A stretch of 64,000 nt of DNA from Odontesthes bonariensis (GCF_027942865.1 NC_134529.1:27340760-27404759); one strand, 5' to 3'. Counted from the stretch's first letter, positions 11,796-22,099 are shown. Notes: generated by a model not told the origin, from the letters alone. Numbers and translations: made by a program.

Positions 11796-12530
11796 CTGGC
11801 TCTTCAAGTGTTTATTCCCGTCAATGGTAATACACAGACGGGCTGGATGGCGAAGTGCAAACACGATTCCATCCTTGTAGAGTTTAGCCTTGATATCTCT
11901 GAATGCCGCCCGTCGCCTGGCCAAGGCAGCACTAAAATCAGGAAAGAACAGGATCCTGTTGTCGTTGAACTTTATATCCCCTTTCTGCGACCTGGCCCAG
12001 CACAGAACACGCTCTTTGTCCTGAAATCGGTGGAATCTGACAATAAGCGCCCGTGAGCGTTGCCCCTGAGTCGGCTTTGGAGCTGGTGTTCGTTGTGCTC
12101 TGTCAAGCTCCGGTGGCTTTGGAAATATATCGTCTCCAATAACTGCTTGTAGGAGCTGCGAGACGAAGTCTAGAGGCAAGCTTCCTTCTGTGCCTTCAGG
12201 TAAGCCAACGATTCTTAGGTTCTGTCTTCTGGATCGATTCTCAAGGTCATCTGCTTTGGATGCTAATACAGCGTTAGCCTTTTCAAGCTGCTCTAGTATA
12301 GTTGTTATCTCGGCTAATTCATCGCTGTGAGTGGTAAGCGTGTTCTCTATGGTTGTTATCTTTTGGTTGTGCGAATCCAAGGATGCTTCAATGGAGTCCA
12401 GAGATGTTCTTATAGGGGCGAGGGAAGTTTCCAAGGATGTTGAAAGATATATTTTCAATTCTGCAGACAGGCTTTCTCTACTTTTCCCCAGTTCCTGCAC
12501 TAGGATATCAACAGTTAGCGTATCGGTCAT
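11787..12530 (-). pseudogene. L1 ORF1p (Transposase_22-type RNA-binding protein), interrupted
   Basis: A 247-residue frame. Residues 1-100 are heptad-like and rich in L, E, T and S (a coiled coil for trimer formation). The RRM core follows, with SRRQNLRIVGLPEGTEG, and then the C-terminal domain with RALIVRFHRFQDKERVL and AFRDIKAKLYKDGI. This is the order of the L1 ORF1 nucleic-acid chaperone. The frame reaches DGNKHL and then runs into the inverted foreign LINE segment, so KSQLQ and the stop are not native. The expected C-terminal tail appears on the far side of that insertion as SRNFLQTNEISLYDYTD (about 11063-11115). Apart from the insertion, ORF1 is open. Confidence 0.9.
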
Positions 12531-12754
12531 CTTAGCTGAAGAGGCTGCCTGAGTCGCATCATTTTCTTTCTGTTGATGCTGAGATCTCGTCTCCTACATT
12601 ACGCAACCGGAAGTTCGGTGGAAGGAAGGGTTGAGTTGTCTTTGGACATCTGTATAAAAAGGCGGATAGTTTGAAGGTAATTCAGCTATTTTAAAACTAG
12701 TACAATCAATGTTTTTTATGAGTTCATTCATCTCCATGAAATAAACAAATACCA

Positions 12755-13620
12755 TACCATACCAACTTTATTTATAAAGCACTTAAAACACCCACACGAC
12801 CAAAGTGCTATACACAATCATAAAATAAAAGGGTCAAATATAAAAGCAGTACTAAAGTAATTAAAATCTAAACACAATAAAACGAAGTCAAACATCTCAG
12901 ATTGTGCCAAAAGCCAAAGTTGGGATTTAAAAACAACAAGTGAAGAGGCCTGTCTTATGTCCAAAGGAAGGTTATTCCATAGCTTGGGAGCTGCCACAGA
13001 AAAAGCACGGTCCCCTCTGAGTTTGCGCTTTGTCTTCGGGACCCTGAGAAACAACTGGTCAGCTGACCTGAGAGAACGGGAGGGTGTGTAGGAATTTAGC
13101 AGCTCAGACAGGTAAGGGGGGGCAAGGCCATTACGAGCTTTAAAAGCAAATAAAAGGATTTTAAAATGAATCCTAAAATATACTGGCAACCAGTGTAAAG
13201 AAACTAAAACAGGGGAAATATGGTCAAATTTTCGTGTACCTGTTAAAAGTCGTGCAGCAGCATTCTGAACCCTCTGAAGCTGGGAAATGCATGAATCACT
13301 GACGCCTATATATAGTGCATTACAGTAATCCAGCCGTGAGGTCACAAATGCATGGATTGCTGTTTCAAAGTGCTGTCTAGGAAGAATGGGTTTAACTTTG
13401 GCTAGCTGCCTTAAGTGAAAAAAGCTGGATTTTACAACAGCTCTAATGTGAGCTTCCAGCTTAAGACCAGCATCCATCTTGACCCCTAAATTTGTAACAA
13501 CCGGATCGCTCTGATGTTTTATCAGGTGCGAATGATAAATCAGATATTTAAAGATGTTGTGCTGTTGACCAGCATAGCTGTTACACAGTCTGGAGTGAAT
13601 TTGTAAGTTTTGTACCATGG
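12755..13620 (-). mobile_element. L2/CR1-like LINE, 5'-truncated
   Basis: A minus-strand frame (12818-13618) holds the RT C-terminal region and tail: VKSSFFHLRQLAKVKPI, TSRLDYCNALYIG, QNAAARLLTGTRK, SLHWLPVYFRIHFKILLF and FSVAAPKLWNNLPLD. The end reads FKSQLWLLAQS, off the family's FKSxLKTxLF pattern, so the last codons are shifted. The 3' UTR ends at an ATACC/GGTAT short repeat near 12755, consistent with the microsatellite 3' ends of L2/CR1 elements. The RT catalytic core is absent because of 5' truncation. It differs from the subfamilies at 2460 and 18924. Confidence 0.85.
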
Positions 13621-13650
13621 ACTTTTTTGCTTTGAGGTGTCAATGCTAAC

Positions 13651-14184
13651 TAGCCTGGGTGCCAGCCGAACTTAGCCCCGCCCATAAAAGATTTGGTCGG
13701 GAAGTTGGGTCTGGCTCTGCTCAGTTGGGAAATCATTATGCCCGACCAAGAATTGGTCGGACCAATCAGATTGCCAGGGCGGGCTTTATACGATGATGGA
13801 CAGATGATCAACAGGGACATTATCGACTACGTCACTAAAGAGCTGAACATGGCTGCCGCTGGAGAGCTAGGGTGTGTAGATTCTGCCATCGAGTCTGTTC
13901 TACAGGATCTCCACATTGCATTCATTTTGAAAGACGAACAGAGGAACGCGATAAAGGCTTTTATCGATAGAAAAGATGTTTTTGCTGTCCTTCCTACAAC
14001 AAGTGTGTGTTGCTTAATCTACGTCACATACTACGTTGCTCTGATTGGTTGTAGGTCTATCCAATTGAGCGAAGAGGCATTTTTTCTCCTGGTTCGGTTG
14101 AAACACGCCCCATACCCAAATCTCTATTGAGCGGTATCAGACTCACATTCTGACTAGAATCGTGAGTCTGACGTAGTCAGGCTA
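13651..14184 (+). mobile_element. Non-autonomous DNA transposon, 9-bp TSD, carrying a helicase gene start
   Basis: The termini are TAGCCTGG and its near-complement TCAGGCTA (one mismatch in 8). The flanks are the identical 9-bp word AATGCTAAC (13642-13650 and 14185-14193), so target duplication is directly visible. A 9-bp duplication excludes Tc1 (2), PIF (3), piggyBac (4) and hAT (8) and suits Mutator-like elements. The superfamily is not proven because no transposase is present. The interior is open and encodes a RecQ-like N-terminal segment. The element sits in hAT-derived sequence. Confidence 0.85.
13849..14130 (+). pseudogene. Captured RecQ-like helicase N-terminal fragment
   Basis: From an ATG at 13849 the frame reads MAAAGELGCVDSAIESVLQ, then FILKDEQRNAIKAFIDRKDV and FAVLPT, and then 31 unrelated residues. 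The EQRxAIxxFIxxKDVFAVLPT pattern is the start of a RecQ/DEAD-type helicase: a Q-motif-like region leading into Walker A (LPTGxGKS). The homology stops at LPT, just before the GKS lysine, followed by GTGTGT, which could be an old splice donor. The whole helicase core is absent, so this cannot be an ATPase. The same segment occurs in the array elements at 59189 onward. Confidence 0.7.
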
Positions 14185-14193
14185 AATGCTAAC

Positions 14194-15237
14194 ACCCAAA
14201 AAACAAAAGCTGGACTTCGGTACAAAACTAGTAAGTGGGGGAGAGTTGAAGAGTTTGGTCGGGCAGTATGTAGTAGAGGAAATGCTTCCCTTAAACACGG
14301 TTGACTAACCCTCGTTTCGTGCCATAATAAACAAGATCCCCACTACTATCAGTGCCGAGCTGCCTCACAGAGTAGCTTTTTCTTCTTACCTGGAGAAGGA
14401 GTATGCAGAGATGGAGAGAAATCTGAAGGCCGCGCTGAATGAGGTCGACTTTGTGTCACCTACTGCGGATATTTGGACTGCTAACAACAGAAGCTATATG
14501 GGAGTAACGCTCCACTGGATCAGTAGATCCACATTAGAGCACAACAAGGCTGCATTGGCATGTAGGAGAATTTGCGGTAGACACACGTATGATGTTATTG
14601 GTGCAGAAATGGAAAACATTCACTCTTCATATGGACTACTCAACAAATTAGCTGCAACAATGACTGATAATGGATCCAATTTTGTGAAGGCATTTAAAGT
14701 TTATCAGCCTGTCAAAGAGTCCGATGATGAGAGGAGGAGGAAGAGTCCACCCCCACAGATGATGATGATGTCACTTTTTTAGATCTGTCAGAAATCCTCT
14801 CAGCTGAGAATGAAAGTGATGGCCAGCTGTCTCTTCCCCCGCACCACAGGTATGCCAGGTCAAGAGAGACTGTCTTTTTTTTATATTTTATAAAAACAAG
14901 TATTTATGTTAAATGAAGTCAAGAGAGACTGTCTTTATTTTATATTTTATCAAAACATGTACTTTTTTTCAGGAAATAGTTGTTCAACTTTAAATATCAG
15001 GAGATACATTGTTGACGTTACTGTTAAAAATGCACTTCCAATAAAGTGAGTATTGGCAAAACTGGTTGTCATTTTTATGTTGAGGCGGCGGGGGGGTGTT
15101 GTCGGCAGCTGCTGAATGTAACTAATAAAGTAACTTGTAATCTAACCTAGTTACTTTTTAAATCAAGTAATCAGTAAAGTAACTAAGTTACTTTTTAAAG
15201 GAGTAATCAATAATCAGATTACTTTTTAAAGGTAACT
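14194..15237 (+). pseudogene. hAT transposase fossil (ZBED type), internally deleted
   Basis: The frame at 14411-14782 reads AALNEVDFVSPTADIWTANN, then YMGVTLHWI and KLAATMTDNGSNFVKAFKVY. This is the D-containing RNase-H-like start of a hAT transposase (TADIWT) and the conserved TDNGSN segment. Upstream, in shifting frames, is the preceding part (TISAELPHRVAFSSYLEKE, near 14345). A D/E-rich stretch follows, then the coding match ends near 14850. The C-terminal catalytic and dimerisation region is missing. The right part (15120-15237) is the repetitive AGTAACT/AAGTTACTTT sequence typical of one hAT end. A 65-bp near-duplicate lies at about 14866-14965. The element is cut by the insertions at 13651 and 15238. 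Confidence 0.8.
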
Positions 15238-15745
15238 AATGGCGCTTTTCCACTAGCTCGCCACGGCTCGGTTTGGTTGTGTTTCCATTACAAACGAGTA
15301 TGCTTCGTGCCACCTCGACGTGGGCAGGGTTGTCGTACCACGGCTGCGCGTGTTGCTGCTCACCCTGTGGCTTTTTGTCGCACAGAAGGCAAGAGAAGAA
15401 AGCCAGAGAAGAGAGCCAGAGAAGACTCCTGGCCGCCAGACAAAACAGTATTGAAAAGTACCGGAGAGTTTTGTTACGAGCTTCAAAAAGACGACGTTTG
15501 GAGGTAAGCTAATGGTTGCTAACGCTAGCTTTTATTATCCACATTATGACGCTTCCAGTGACGACACTCATCAGCCAATCAGTGGAAGGCAGTCGGCTGA
15601 CGTCACGTTTTAGTAACGCTTCGGCACGCTTGGAACCAGAGCTGAGGTGATACGGAAAATCGTCCCGGTTGCAGGTCGCGTGCTAGTGGAAACACGCAAT
15701 AGCGCACCGAACCAAGCCAAAGTGAGCTAGTGGAAAAGCGCCATT
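15238..15745 (+). mobile_element. TIR DNA element carrying an exon-like frame
   Basis: The inverted termini ATGGCGCTTTTCCACTAG and the complement CTAGTGGAAAAGCGCCAT flank 508 bp. A TA adjoins each end, but the surrounding palindrome CTAATGG/CCATTAG makes the true duplication ambiguous (TA, or a damaged 3-bp site as in PIF/Harbinger). The interior plus-strand frame (15273-15512) ends KYRRVLLRASKRRRLE, is highly basic, and runs into GAGGTAAGC, a good splice donor. The element may therefore hold the first exon of its parent transposon's accessory protein. The same terminus occurs alone at 40954-40979. Confidence 0.7.
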
Positions 15746-15929
15746 AGTTAAACACATGCCACACAGACATGAGTTGTTTTGTTTTAACATATTCAAACCA
15801 TTAAAATGGTGCTCCACTTTGTCCGCACACCTGCAACCTTTTGGCTGTTTTCAAATGAGCAAAATGCAAGGTCACATTACAGGGTCTGAAATGTTCACTC
15901 TTAACTGTAGGCTATGTCAGGGTGTAATC

Positions 15930-16100
15930 TCCAGCAATCCTGACATGGGCCCAACAGCGAGGAGGACCACCACATTGTTCAGATTGAACAATCTAGACAC
16001 CAAACTGCTGAAGACCTTCTACTACTCTTGTATTGAGAGCCTGCTGGGACCCTCACTGAGGCAGACAGGAAGAGGCTTCAGAGGGTAATCAAAGCAGTAG
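15930..16100 (+). mobile_element. Rex1-like LINE remnant
   Basis: The plus-strand frame reads FRLNNLDTKLLKTFYYSCIE and SLLGPSLRQTGRGFRG. This resembles the 'LNxFxVxxxLLxxFYxSxIESVL' segment near the RT C-terminus of Rex1-like LINEs. The match is short and both ends are lost. Sequence from 15746 to 15929 shows nothing else. Confidence 0.45.
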
Positions 16101-17266
16101 TAGTATTACAACAACCTTTTCCACTTGACTTGTGACTAAAAGAGCATTTGTGTCGTGGAATTTTGTTTGAACTCCCTAGTAAGATTTTGCTTACCTTCCT
16201 ATTACATCTGATGAGAAGTGCCAGCCGGCCACGTGTTTATTTTCTTCTGCAAAAGAGGTCAGTCCTCACCACTCAGCGTTCATGGTGAGAAAAGACCCAG
16301 AACAAGGGGAATCAAAAGCATTTATACAGGAGGAAGGGGCTTTGTTCTTTCAGGTGTGTATTATTCAAACTGTCTCCTTGCCACTCCCCATGGGGGAGAG
16401 TCTCGCACTTTGGGGAAGGGTGTAGAATCTGGTAACAATGGTCATTCAAATGATTATTTTCTATGTGTTAATCAAGAGACGAATAGTCTGCAGACATTGG
16501 ATTTACAACAAGGTGTCATCTAAGAGACAAAAGGTTAGCAGACATCCAATTTACCATAACATTTGTCAACTGAAACTGACTTCCCTGATTTGACTAAGAA
16601 AAACGACCTGCTCACAACAAAATATTAAAACTAAATGAAACAGTTTATAACAGAAGGAACAACATGAACTTGAACGTGAATAAGAAAAAACAGTGGAACT
16701 CTGTTATTTTATGTCAGGGACACTTTGTTCCGTCCATTTCTCAACATATTCTTATTCCGAATCATACAAGGCTGTAAGACAAAACATAAGAAATCCCTGG
16801 AATAAGGGTGAAGCTTGTCCGCTGACATGTGTACATACACAACTGCCATGAGCAAAGAGCAAAAGCATATTTGTTTATAGTGCAGGGTACAGTGCTTCAT
16901 TCAATACACTGATTCGGAAGTTAGGGTAGTTTCGCGTATTACATGGTAAGTGTCGTGGCGAGTTATGCTGTAAGACTGGAGAAGGTGGGAATTGGCCAGG
17001 AGTTAGGCTACACTGGAGGCAGAAAATGCAGATTATGGATGTCGCAGTGAAACTGGTGGTCCGTACTTGTTTTTCTAGTCTTAGCTTGGGAGGTAGTACT
17101 CTCTGCTCTCTGAAGGTTTAGGAATTTTTTGGATGGGGGGCTTGACGCTACAAATAACATTGAATGGGCAAGTTTTTACCCAGCATTTCAAAAGCTGAGT
17201 TTATAGAAACTGAAATTTCTTTTTTTTTTGTGAGGACCCACCTGCATTTCCTCTACAGAGCCCTGA
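16101..17266. other. No gene recognised
   Basis: Unique-looking sequence with short frames only. I find no transposon end or RNA gene. Confidence 0.45.
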
Positions 17267-17457
17267 GGTCCGTTTCACGTAGCAGGTTTAGTGAAAACTC
17301 TGAGTAGGTTAACCCTGAAATGAGGGAAACCCTGAGTTTTCCGTTTCACAAAGGGAGGTAACTCAACCCCGAGAAAGAGGGGTAACTCTAGCCTGTTTGG
17401 CTCAGTAGAAGTCTGTGTTAGTTTAAATAGGCTTAATTATTTAACAGAACATGATAT

Positions 17458-17672
17458 AGATGATGACTTTAAATTGTCCTTCGGAGTGACTGTGAGTGTG
17501 CATGGTTGTTTGTCTCATTTGTCTCTGTGTGGCCCTGTGATGGACTGGCGGCCTGTCCGGTGTACCCCGCCTCTTGCCCATTGACTGCTGGGATAGGCTC
17601 CAGCCCCCCTGCGACCCGACTGACGGATTCAGCGGTGTATAGATAATGGATGGATGGATGATATAGATGAGA
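17458..17672 (+). repeat. SINE tail nested in the Harbinger element
   Basis: It reads from 'TGATGACTTTAAATTGTCC' through 'CTGTGATGGACTGGCGGCC' and GGATAGGCTCCAGCC, and ends in a (GGAT)n-like run. This is the most complete tail of this SINE family in the window. The head is missing, so it is 5' truncated. Confidence 0.85.
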
Positions 17673-17794
17673 AGACATAGTTTATGTGTGTGAAAACAGC
17701 ATTATGTTGGGAATAAAATAACTGCACAGTCAAATAGCCACTTAATATTTATTTTACAGTGTAAAACATGATCAAAATGAGGTACCTCCATGCC

Positions 17795-18130
17795 GAGGTC
17801 TCACCTGTTTGAACAATGTTTTTATATTTCATCTTAAACTGCTGCCAAGAGCGCTTCTCCCCTGCGGGATTGCACCTAAATGAAATAAATGAATGGGCAG
17901 TTTCCCTGTAATATTATTGTGATTGCAAAGGACTACATTTAAACTTGCACTTTTGCTGCTGCAAAGGTGTTGCACTTATTTCTAAAAACGTATTGAAACT
18001 CGCCGTATGAGCGCATTAAGATTTCCAATTCGAGGTTGGTAAAAAACGTAGCCCCTCCTCTTCCCCGTTGCCAAGGTGACTCGTTGAATCGGGGCTCCAT
18101 TGATGCTGGCTTTTTAAAGTTGTGGTGCAC
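17795..18130 (-). pseudogene. Harbinger Myb/SANT-like protein, two exon remnants
   Basis: Exon 1 (about 17945-18130) reads FTNLELEILMRSYGEFQYVF and then RNKCNTFAAAK, the first helices of the Myb-like (NAIF1-related) DNA-binding domain that PIF/Harbinger elements encode beside their transposase. Exon 2 (about 17795-17875), in another frame, reads CNPAGEKRSWQQFKMKYKN followed by IVQ, the third helix of the same domain. In the family this protein carries the transposase into the nucleus and to the TIRs. Between the pieces lies a short A/T-rich stretch, intron or decay. Further coding sequence is missing. Confidence 0.75.
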
Positions 18131-18286
18131 GCGCTAAACTCAATGTGAACTTACTCAGAGTTGATTAACCTCACTCAAATCAGCGTTTCTGGAACCAAAA
18201 ACTCAGGGTTTTCTATCTCAGAGTAGATCAACTCAGAGATCAGGAATAGACTCAGAGTTGGTTGAACCTGCTACGTGAAACGGACC

Positions 18287-18920
18287 CCTGGTCAATTAGC
18301 TCCATTACTCCCCTCACTCTTATGCTGCTAATCACAAGTTATGTCAAAAACATTGTGTCTGGGTGTAACCTCTTCTTGTGGGGAAGTAAAAGAATCCATC
18401 AGGTCAGGTCCACTTTGAAGCAAATTTATGGTGACGTCTGAAAGTAATAAAGGAAATTGAAATTAATTTATACATGCCGACCTCAGCAGGCACATCAGCA
18501 AAACTGTCAAGCAGAGGTCACTTATAACCATGCTTCCTATAGAAGAGGCTATAAGCCAAGTAGAAAATTGCCCATTTTCCAACACCAACACAAAGTTGTA
18601 GTCACTGTACCCCGCAGCATACATCTATGTGTAAAAGCAATATATAAACACATAAAAGCTTGAAATGGCCTGCTTCTGTGGAAATAATTGAAAAAACTCA
18701 AATGCTACAGACAAACTTGGAAACATACTTGTCGAAGTACACAGAAACCACTTAAAAAAACACTTTGATATGCAAGCTAAAGAGGTTTGATTTCACTGCA
18801 TGGAATTAATTCAGTTTAATACATCATCTGGTTCTCCTTACAGTTGAGCTTCAAGCAGAAAATACATTTTACCTTTAACATTAATTGTACAGGCTGTTGT
18901 TCATTCCTATGGATCCCCTC
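18287..18920. other. No gene recognised
   Basis: No coding frame, RNA gene or repeat end identified. Confidence 0.45.
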
Positions 18921-19125
18921 CAATTGTAAATCAAATCAAATCAAATTTATTTGTATAGCACATTTCATGTACAAAACAGTTCAAAGTGCTTCACATAAAA
19001 TAAAAGCATTGCAGCAGGGAGTGGAAGAAGCATTAAAAATACATAAAAGAATATAAAGAGAAACAAATAAAATCATTTAAATGAATTTAAAAACAGGCAA
19101 CAGTCTAGATAAGTTAAAAGATATT

Positions 19126-21168
19126 TCATGCATAGACACATGAGAAAAGAAATGTCTTTAACCTGGATTTAAAAATGTCTCCATTTGGTGAAAGTTTAAT
19201 CTCCACTGGCAGTTTGTTCCACTTGTTTGCAGCATAACGGCTAAATGCTGCTTCTCCATGTTTAGTCTGGACTCTGGACTGGACCAGCTGACCTGAGTCC
19301 TTGGATCTAAGAGCTCTGCTGGGTTTATATTCTCTGAACATATCACAGATGTATTTTGGACCTAAACCGTTCTGGGATTTGTAAACCATCAGCAGGCTTT
19401 TAAAATCTATTCTGTGACTGACTGGAAGCCAGAGTAAAGATTTTAAAGCTGCTGTTATGTGTTCAGATCTCTTAGTCCGGGTTAAAACTCCAGCAGCAGC
19501 GTTCTGGATGAGCTGCAGATGTTTAATGCTCTTTTTGGGAAGTCCAGTTAAAAGAGCGTTACAGTAATCGAGTCTACTGGAGATGAATGCATGGATGAGT
19601 TTCTCCTGGTCTTTTTGGGAGAGGAAACCTTTAATTCTGTTGATGTTTCTGAGATGGTAAAAAACTGCCTTGGTGACAGCTTTGATGTGGCTGCTGAAAG
19701 TCAGATCTGAGTCTATCAACACTCCGAGGTTACCAACTCGCTCAGTGATTATAAGGTCCCGAGTCTCAAGATATTTACCAACGCTGACCCTCTTCTCTTT
19801 GCTACCAAACAGAATGATCTCAGTTTTGTCTTCATTTAATTGTAGAAAATTTTCTCTCATCCTGGTGTTTACTTCCTCCAGACACTGAAACAGTACGTCT
19901 GCTGGGCTGCAGTCGTCCGGTGACAGAGACACATAAAGTTGTGTATCGTCTGCATAACTGTGATAATTGATGTTAAAATTCTGCAATATCTGACCCAAAG
20001 GGAGCATATACAAGTTAAACAGAAGAGGTCCAAGAATTGACCCCTGGGGGACTCCACAAGTCATGGCCACTCGCTCAGATTCATAGCTGCCAATTGTAAC
20101 AAAATAACTCCGGCCTTCTAAGTAGGACCTGAACCAGTTAAGGACCGCTCCAGAAAGTCCAACCCAGTTTTCCAGCCTGTGCAACAGGATTCTGTGATCT
20201 ACAGTATCAAACGCAGCGCTGAGGTCCAACAGGACCAGGACTGAAACATAACCAGAATCAGTATTCAACGTAATGTCGTTTAACACTTTGACCAGAGCTG
20301 TTTCAGTGCTGTGATGACGTCTGAAGCCTGATTGAAAGTTATCAAGACTTCCACTTTCATTCAGAAAGTCGTTGAGCTGGTTAAATACAACTTTCTCAAT
20401 AATCTTAGATATAAAAGAGAGGTTAGAGACAGGTCTGTAGTTGTTCATCATAGAGGCATCTAGAGTTCTCTTCTTTAGGAGTGGCTTAATGGCAGCTGTC
20501 TTTAGTGAGTTGGAAAAAATGCCTGATGCCAATGAGCTGTTAACTATTTGTAGGAGATCATTTTCTAAGTGGGATGGTATTATGTCCAGAGAACAAGTTG
20601 TTGATTTCAGCTGCTGAACTGCTTCCTCTAGGATTTCTAAATTAACAATATTAAATTGTGACATAACGTCAGAGTTATTTCTAGGTTTTAGACACGGAAT
20701 AGTTTTCTTGTTTGTCTGTGTTGCGTTAATGTTTTGTCTAATTGTTTTGATTTTTTGGCTAAAATAGTTGGCAAATTCGTTGCATTTCTCAGTGGAGAGG
20801 AGGTCTGGGTTTGACTGTTTAGGAGGATTTGTGAGTTTTTCAACCATAGCAAACAGTGTTCGAGACTTGTTGACATTCTTATTAATCATTTCAGATAATT
20901 GCAGCTGTCTGGCCTTGCACAGCTCATTGTTATAACTACGCAGGCTTTCTTTGTAAACCTCATAGTGAATCTGACGCTTTGTTTTCCTCCATTTACGTTC
21001 AGCTTTCCTGCATTCTCTTTTCAGGTTTTTGACCGTAGTGGTGTTTCTCCATGGGGTTTTCTGTTTGATCAAGGTGCTCTTGATTCTTATTGGTGCAACA
21101 GCTTCCATTACATTAAAAATTTTCAAGTTAAAATGATCCAGCATTCCTTCAACAGACTCTGCGGTCAT
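19126..21168 (-). CDS. L2 LINE reverse transcriptase region (ORF2 C-terminal part)
   Basis: 680 residues, open throughout. The N-terminal third is basic (KNLKRECRKAERKWRKTKRQ). RT motifs follow in order: KPLLKKRTLD and NNYRPVSNLSFISKIIEKVV; FQSGFRRHHSTETALVKVLN; VLLDLSAAFDTVDH with the first catalytic Asp; CGVPQGSILGPLLFNLYM; and HSYADDTQLYVSL with the catalytic DD pair intact. The thumb and C-terminal tail (SRLDYCNALLTGLPKKSI, NKWNKLPVEIKLSP, FKSRLKTFLFSCVYA) are complete. The protein would copy the element's RNA onto nicked target DNA. The first ATG used here is internal: upstream codons belong to the same frame until the palindromic insertion at 22099, so the native protein began in the endonuclease part. 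Confidence 0.92.
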   Translation of the reverse strand: MTAESVEGMLDHFNLKIFNVMEAVAPIRIKSTLIKQKTPWRNTTTVKNLKRECRKAERKWRKTKRQIHYEVYKESLRSYNNELCKARQLQLSEMINKNVNKSRTLFAMVEKLTNPPKQSNPDLLSTEKCNEFANYFSQKIKTIRQNINATQTNKKTIPCLKPRNNSDVMSQFNIVNLEILEEAVQQLKSTTCSLDIIPSHLENDLLQIVNSSLASGIFSNSLKTAAIKPLLKKRTLDASMMNNYRPVSNLSFISKIIEKVVFNQLNDFLNESGSLDNFQSGFRRHHSTETALVKVLNDITLNTDSGYVSVLVLLDLSAAFDTVDHRILLHRLENWVGLSGAVLNWFRSYLEGRSYFVTIGSYESERVAMTCGVPQGSILGPLLFNLYMLPLGQILQNFNINYHSYADDTQLYVSLSPDDCSPADVLFQCLEEVNTRMRENFLQLNEDKTEIILFGSKEKRVSVGKYLETRDLIITERVGNLGVLIDSDLTFSSHIKAVTKAVFYHLRNINRIKGFLSQKDQEKLIHAFISSRLDYCNALLTGLPKKSIKHLQLIQNAAAGVLTRTKRSEHITAALKSLLWLPVSHRIDFKSLLMVYKSQNGLGPKYICDMFREYKPSRALRSKDSGQLVQSRVQTKHGEAAFSRYAANKWNKLPVEIKLSPNGDIFKSRLKTFLFSCVYA

Positions 21169-21236
21169 TGTTGGTAAGATAGCTGTGGCCTCCCTAAACT
21201 TAGCACTTGTTTTCTCATTGATGTACCTCTTCTTAA

Positions 21237-22099
21237 AGTGATACTCCGGAGTAGATTCAACCTGGGGTCATTTGAACCGTGATATCCAGCCAAGTAGCCC
21301 ACCCGCAGTTTTTTCGATATTGGCTGAACATCAGCTGAGTTACTGAGTTCTCCCGAATAGCTTCCTACAAGGGTTAATGGATCCTGGTCCGTATCTCCAA
21401 AATTACCACACTAAAATCACATGCCATGACACCAAACTTCTACAGTAGTACAAATATGGTCTGTACTCACAAAGCGATGCATTTGGAAGTTTGAAAATAG
21501 TCCAGGAGTTTATTATTATCAACACAAGCCTGATAGCTTCTCTGCAGCTAAAGCTGCGTCGACGTCACTTCAGGGAGCTGGGAGCTTCAAAGTAAGATGA
21601 GGGTTGATCTACTACTGTAGACAACAAAGTATATGCTATATTCTACATGTTTTTTTTATGAATTTTTATGTTGTAGAGTTGTGAAATTATTTTATCAATG
21701 GAGAAATTGAGCAGCCTTGCTTTGTTGTCTACAGTAGTAGATCAACCCTCATCTTACTTTGAAGCTCCCAGCTCCCTGAAGTGACGTTGACGCAGCTTTA
21801 GCTGCAAAGAAGCTATCAGGCTTGTGTTGATAATAATAAACTCCTGGACTATTTTCAAACTTCCAAATGCATCGTTTGGTGAGTACAGACCATATTTGTA
21901 CTACTGTAGAAGTTTGGTGTCATGGCATGTGATTTTAGTGTGGTAATTTTGGAGATACGGACCAGGATCCATTAACCCTTGTACGAAGCTATCCGGGATA
22001 ACTGATGTTCAGCCAATATCGAAAAAACTGCGGGTGGGCTACTTGGCTGGATATCACGGTTCAAATGACCCCAGGTTGAATCTACTCCGGAGTATCACT
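21237..22099. mobile_element. Near-perfect palindromic TTAA-class MITE in L2 ORF2
   Basis: 863 bp made of two inverted arms of about 390 bp around a short centre near 21630-21710. The ends read AGTGATACTCCGGAGTAG and its complement. Both flanks are TTAA (21233-21236 and 22100-22103). The left and right arms differ by only a few changes and one small indel, so it is recent. The L2 codons on either side join in frame when one TTAA is counted once (SFLV then KKRYINEK), which confirms the insertion point. TTAA is the target of piggyBac and Kolobok transposases. No coding sequence is present. Confidence 0.93.

Larger units (their letters stand above)
6388..12619 (-). mobile_element. L1/Tx1-group LINE, nearly full length, decayed
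   Basis: A 6.2-kb minus-strand element: a short 5' UTR (about 90 bp before the ORF1 ATG at 12530), ORF1, ORF2, a 3' UTR and a poly(A) tail, which appears as the T-run at 6388-6401. Both ends are bounded by the same 10-bp word GGAAGGAAGG (6378-6387 and 12620-12629), a likely target-site duplication; the word is simple in composition, so this is good but not absolute evidence. ORF1 is split by a foreign LINE piece (11116-11795). ORF2 is in several frames and its catalytic residues are altered. The element arrived whole and has since decayed. It is unrelated to the L2 element at 18924. Confidence 0.9.
17267..18286 (-). mobile_element. PIF/Harbinger element remnant
   Basis: The terminal inverted repeats GGTCCGTTTCACGTAGCAGG and the complement ending in GAAACGGACC are perfect for about 22 bp and continue as a degenerate subterminal repeat rich in CTCAGAGTT/AACTCTGAG. 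The interior encodes, on the minus strand, two exons of a Myb/SANT-like accessory protein. The DDE transposase is absent, so the element is internally deleted. A SINE tail (17458-17672) lies inside the left half. No clear 3-bp target duplication is seen; the flanks read CTGA and CCTG. Confidence 0.85.

Noticed and set aside
11504-12056. Pro/Gly/Arg-rich 179-residue frame
   Set aside because: Reads the GC-rich LINE 5' UTR and the antisense of L1 ORF1; no domain.
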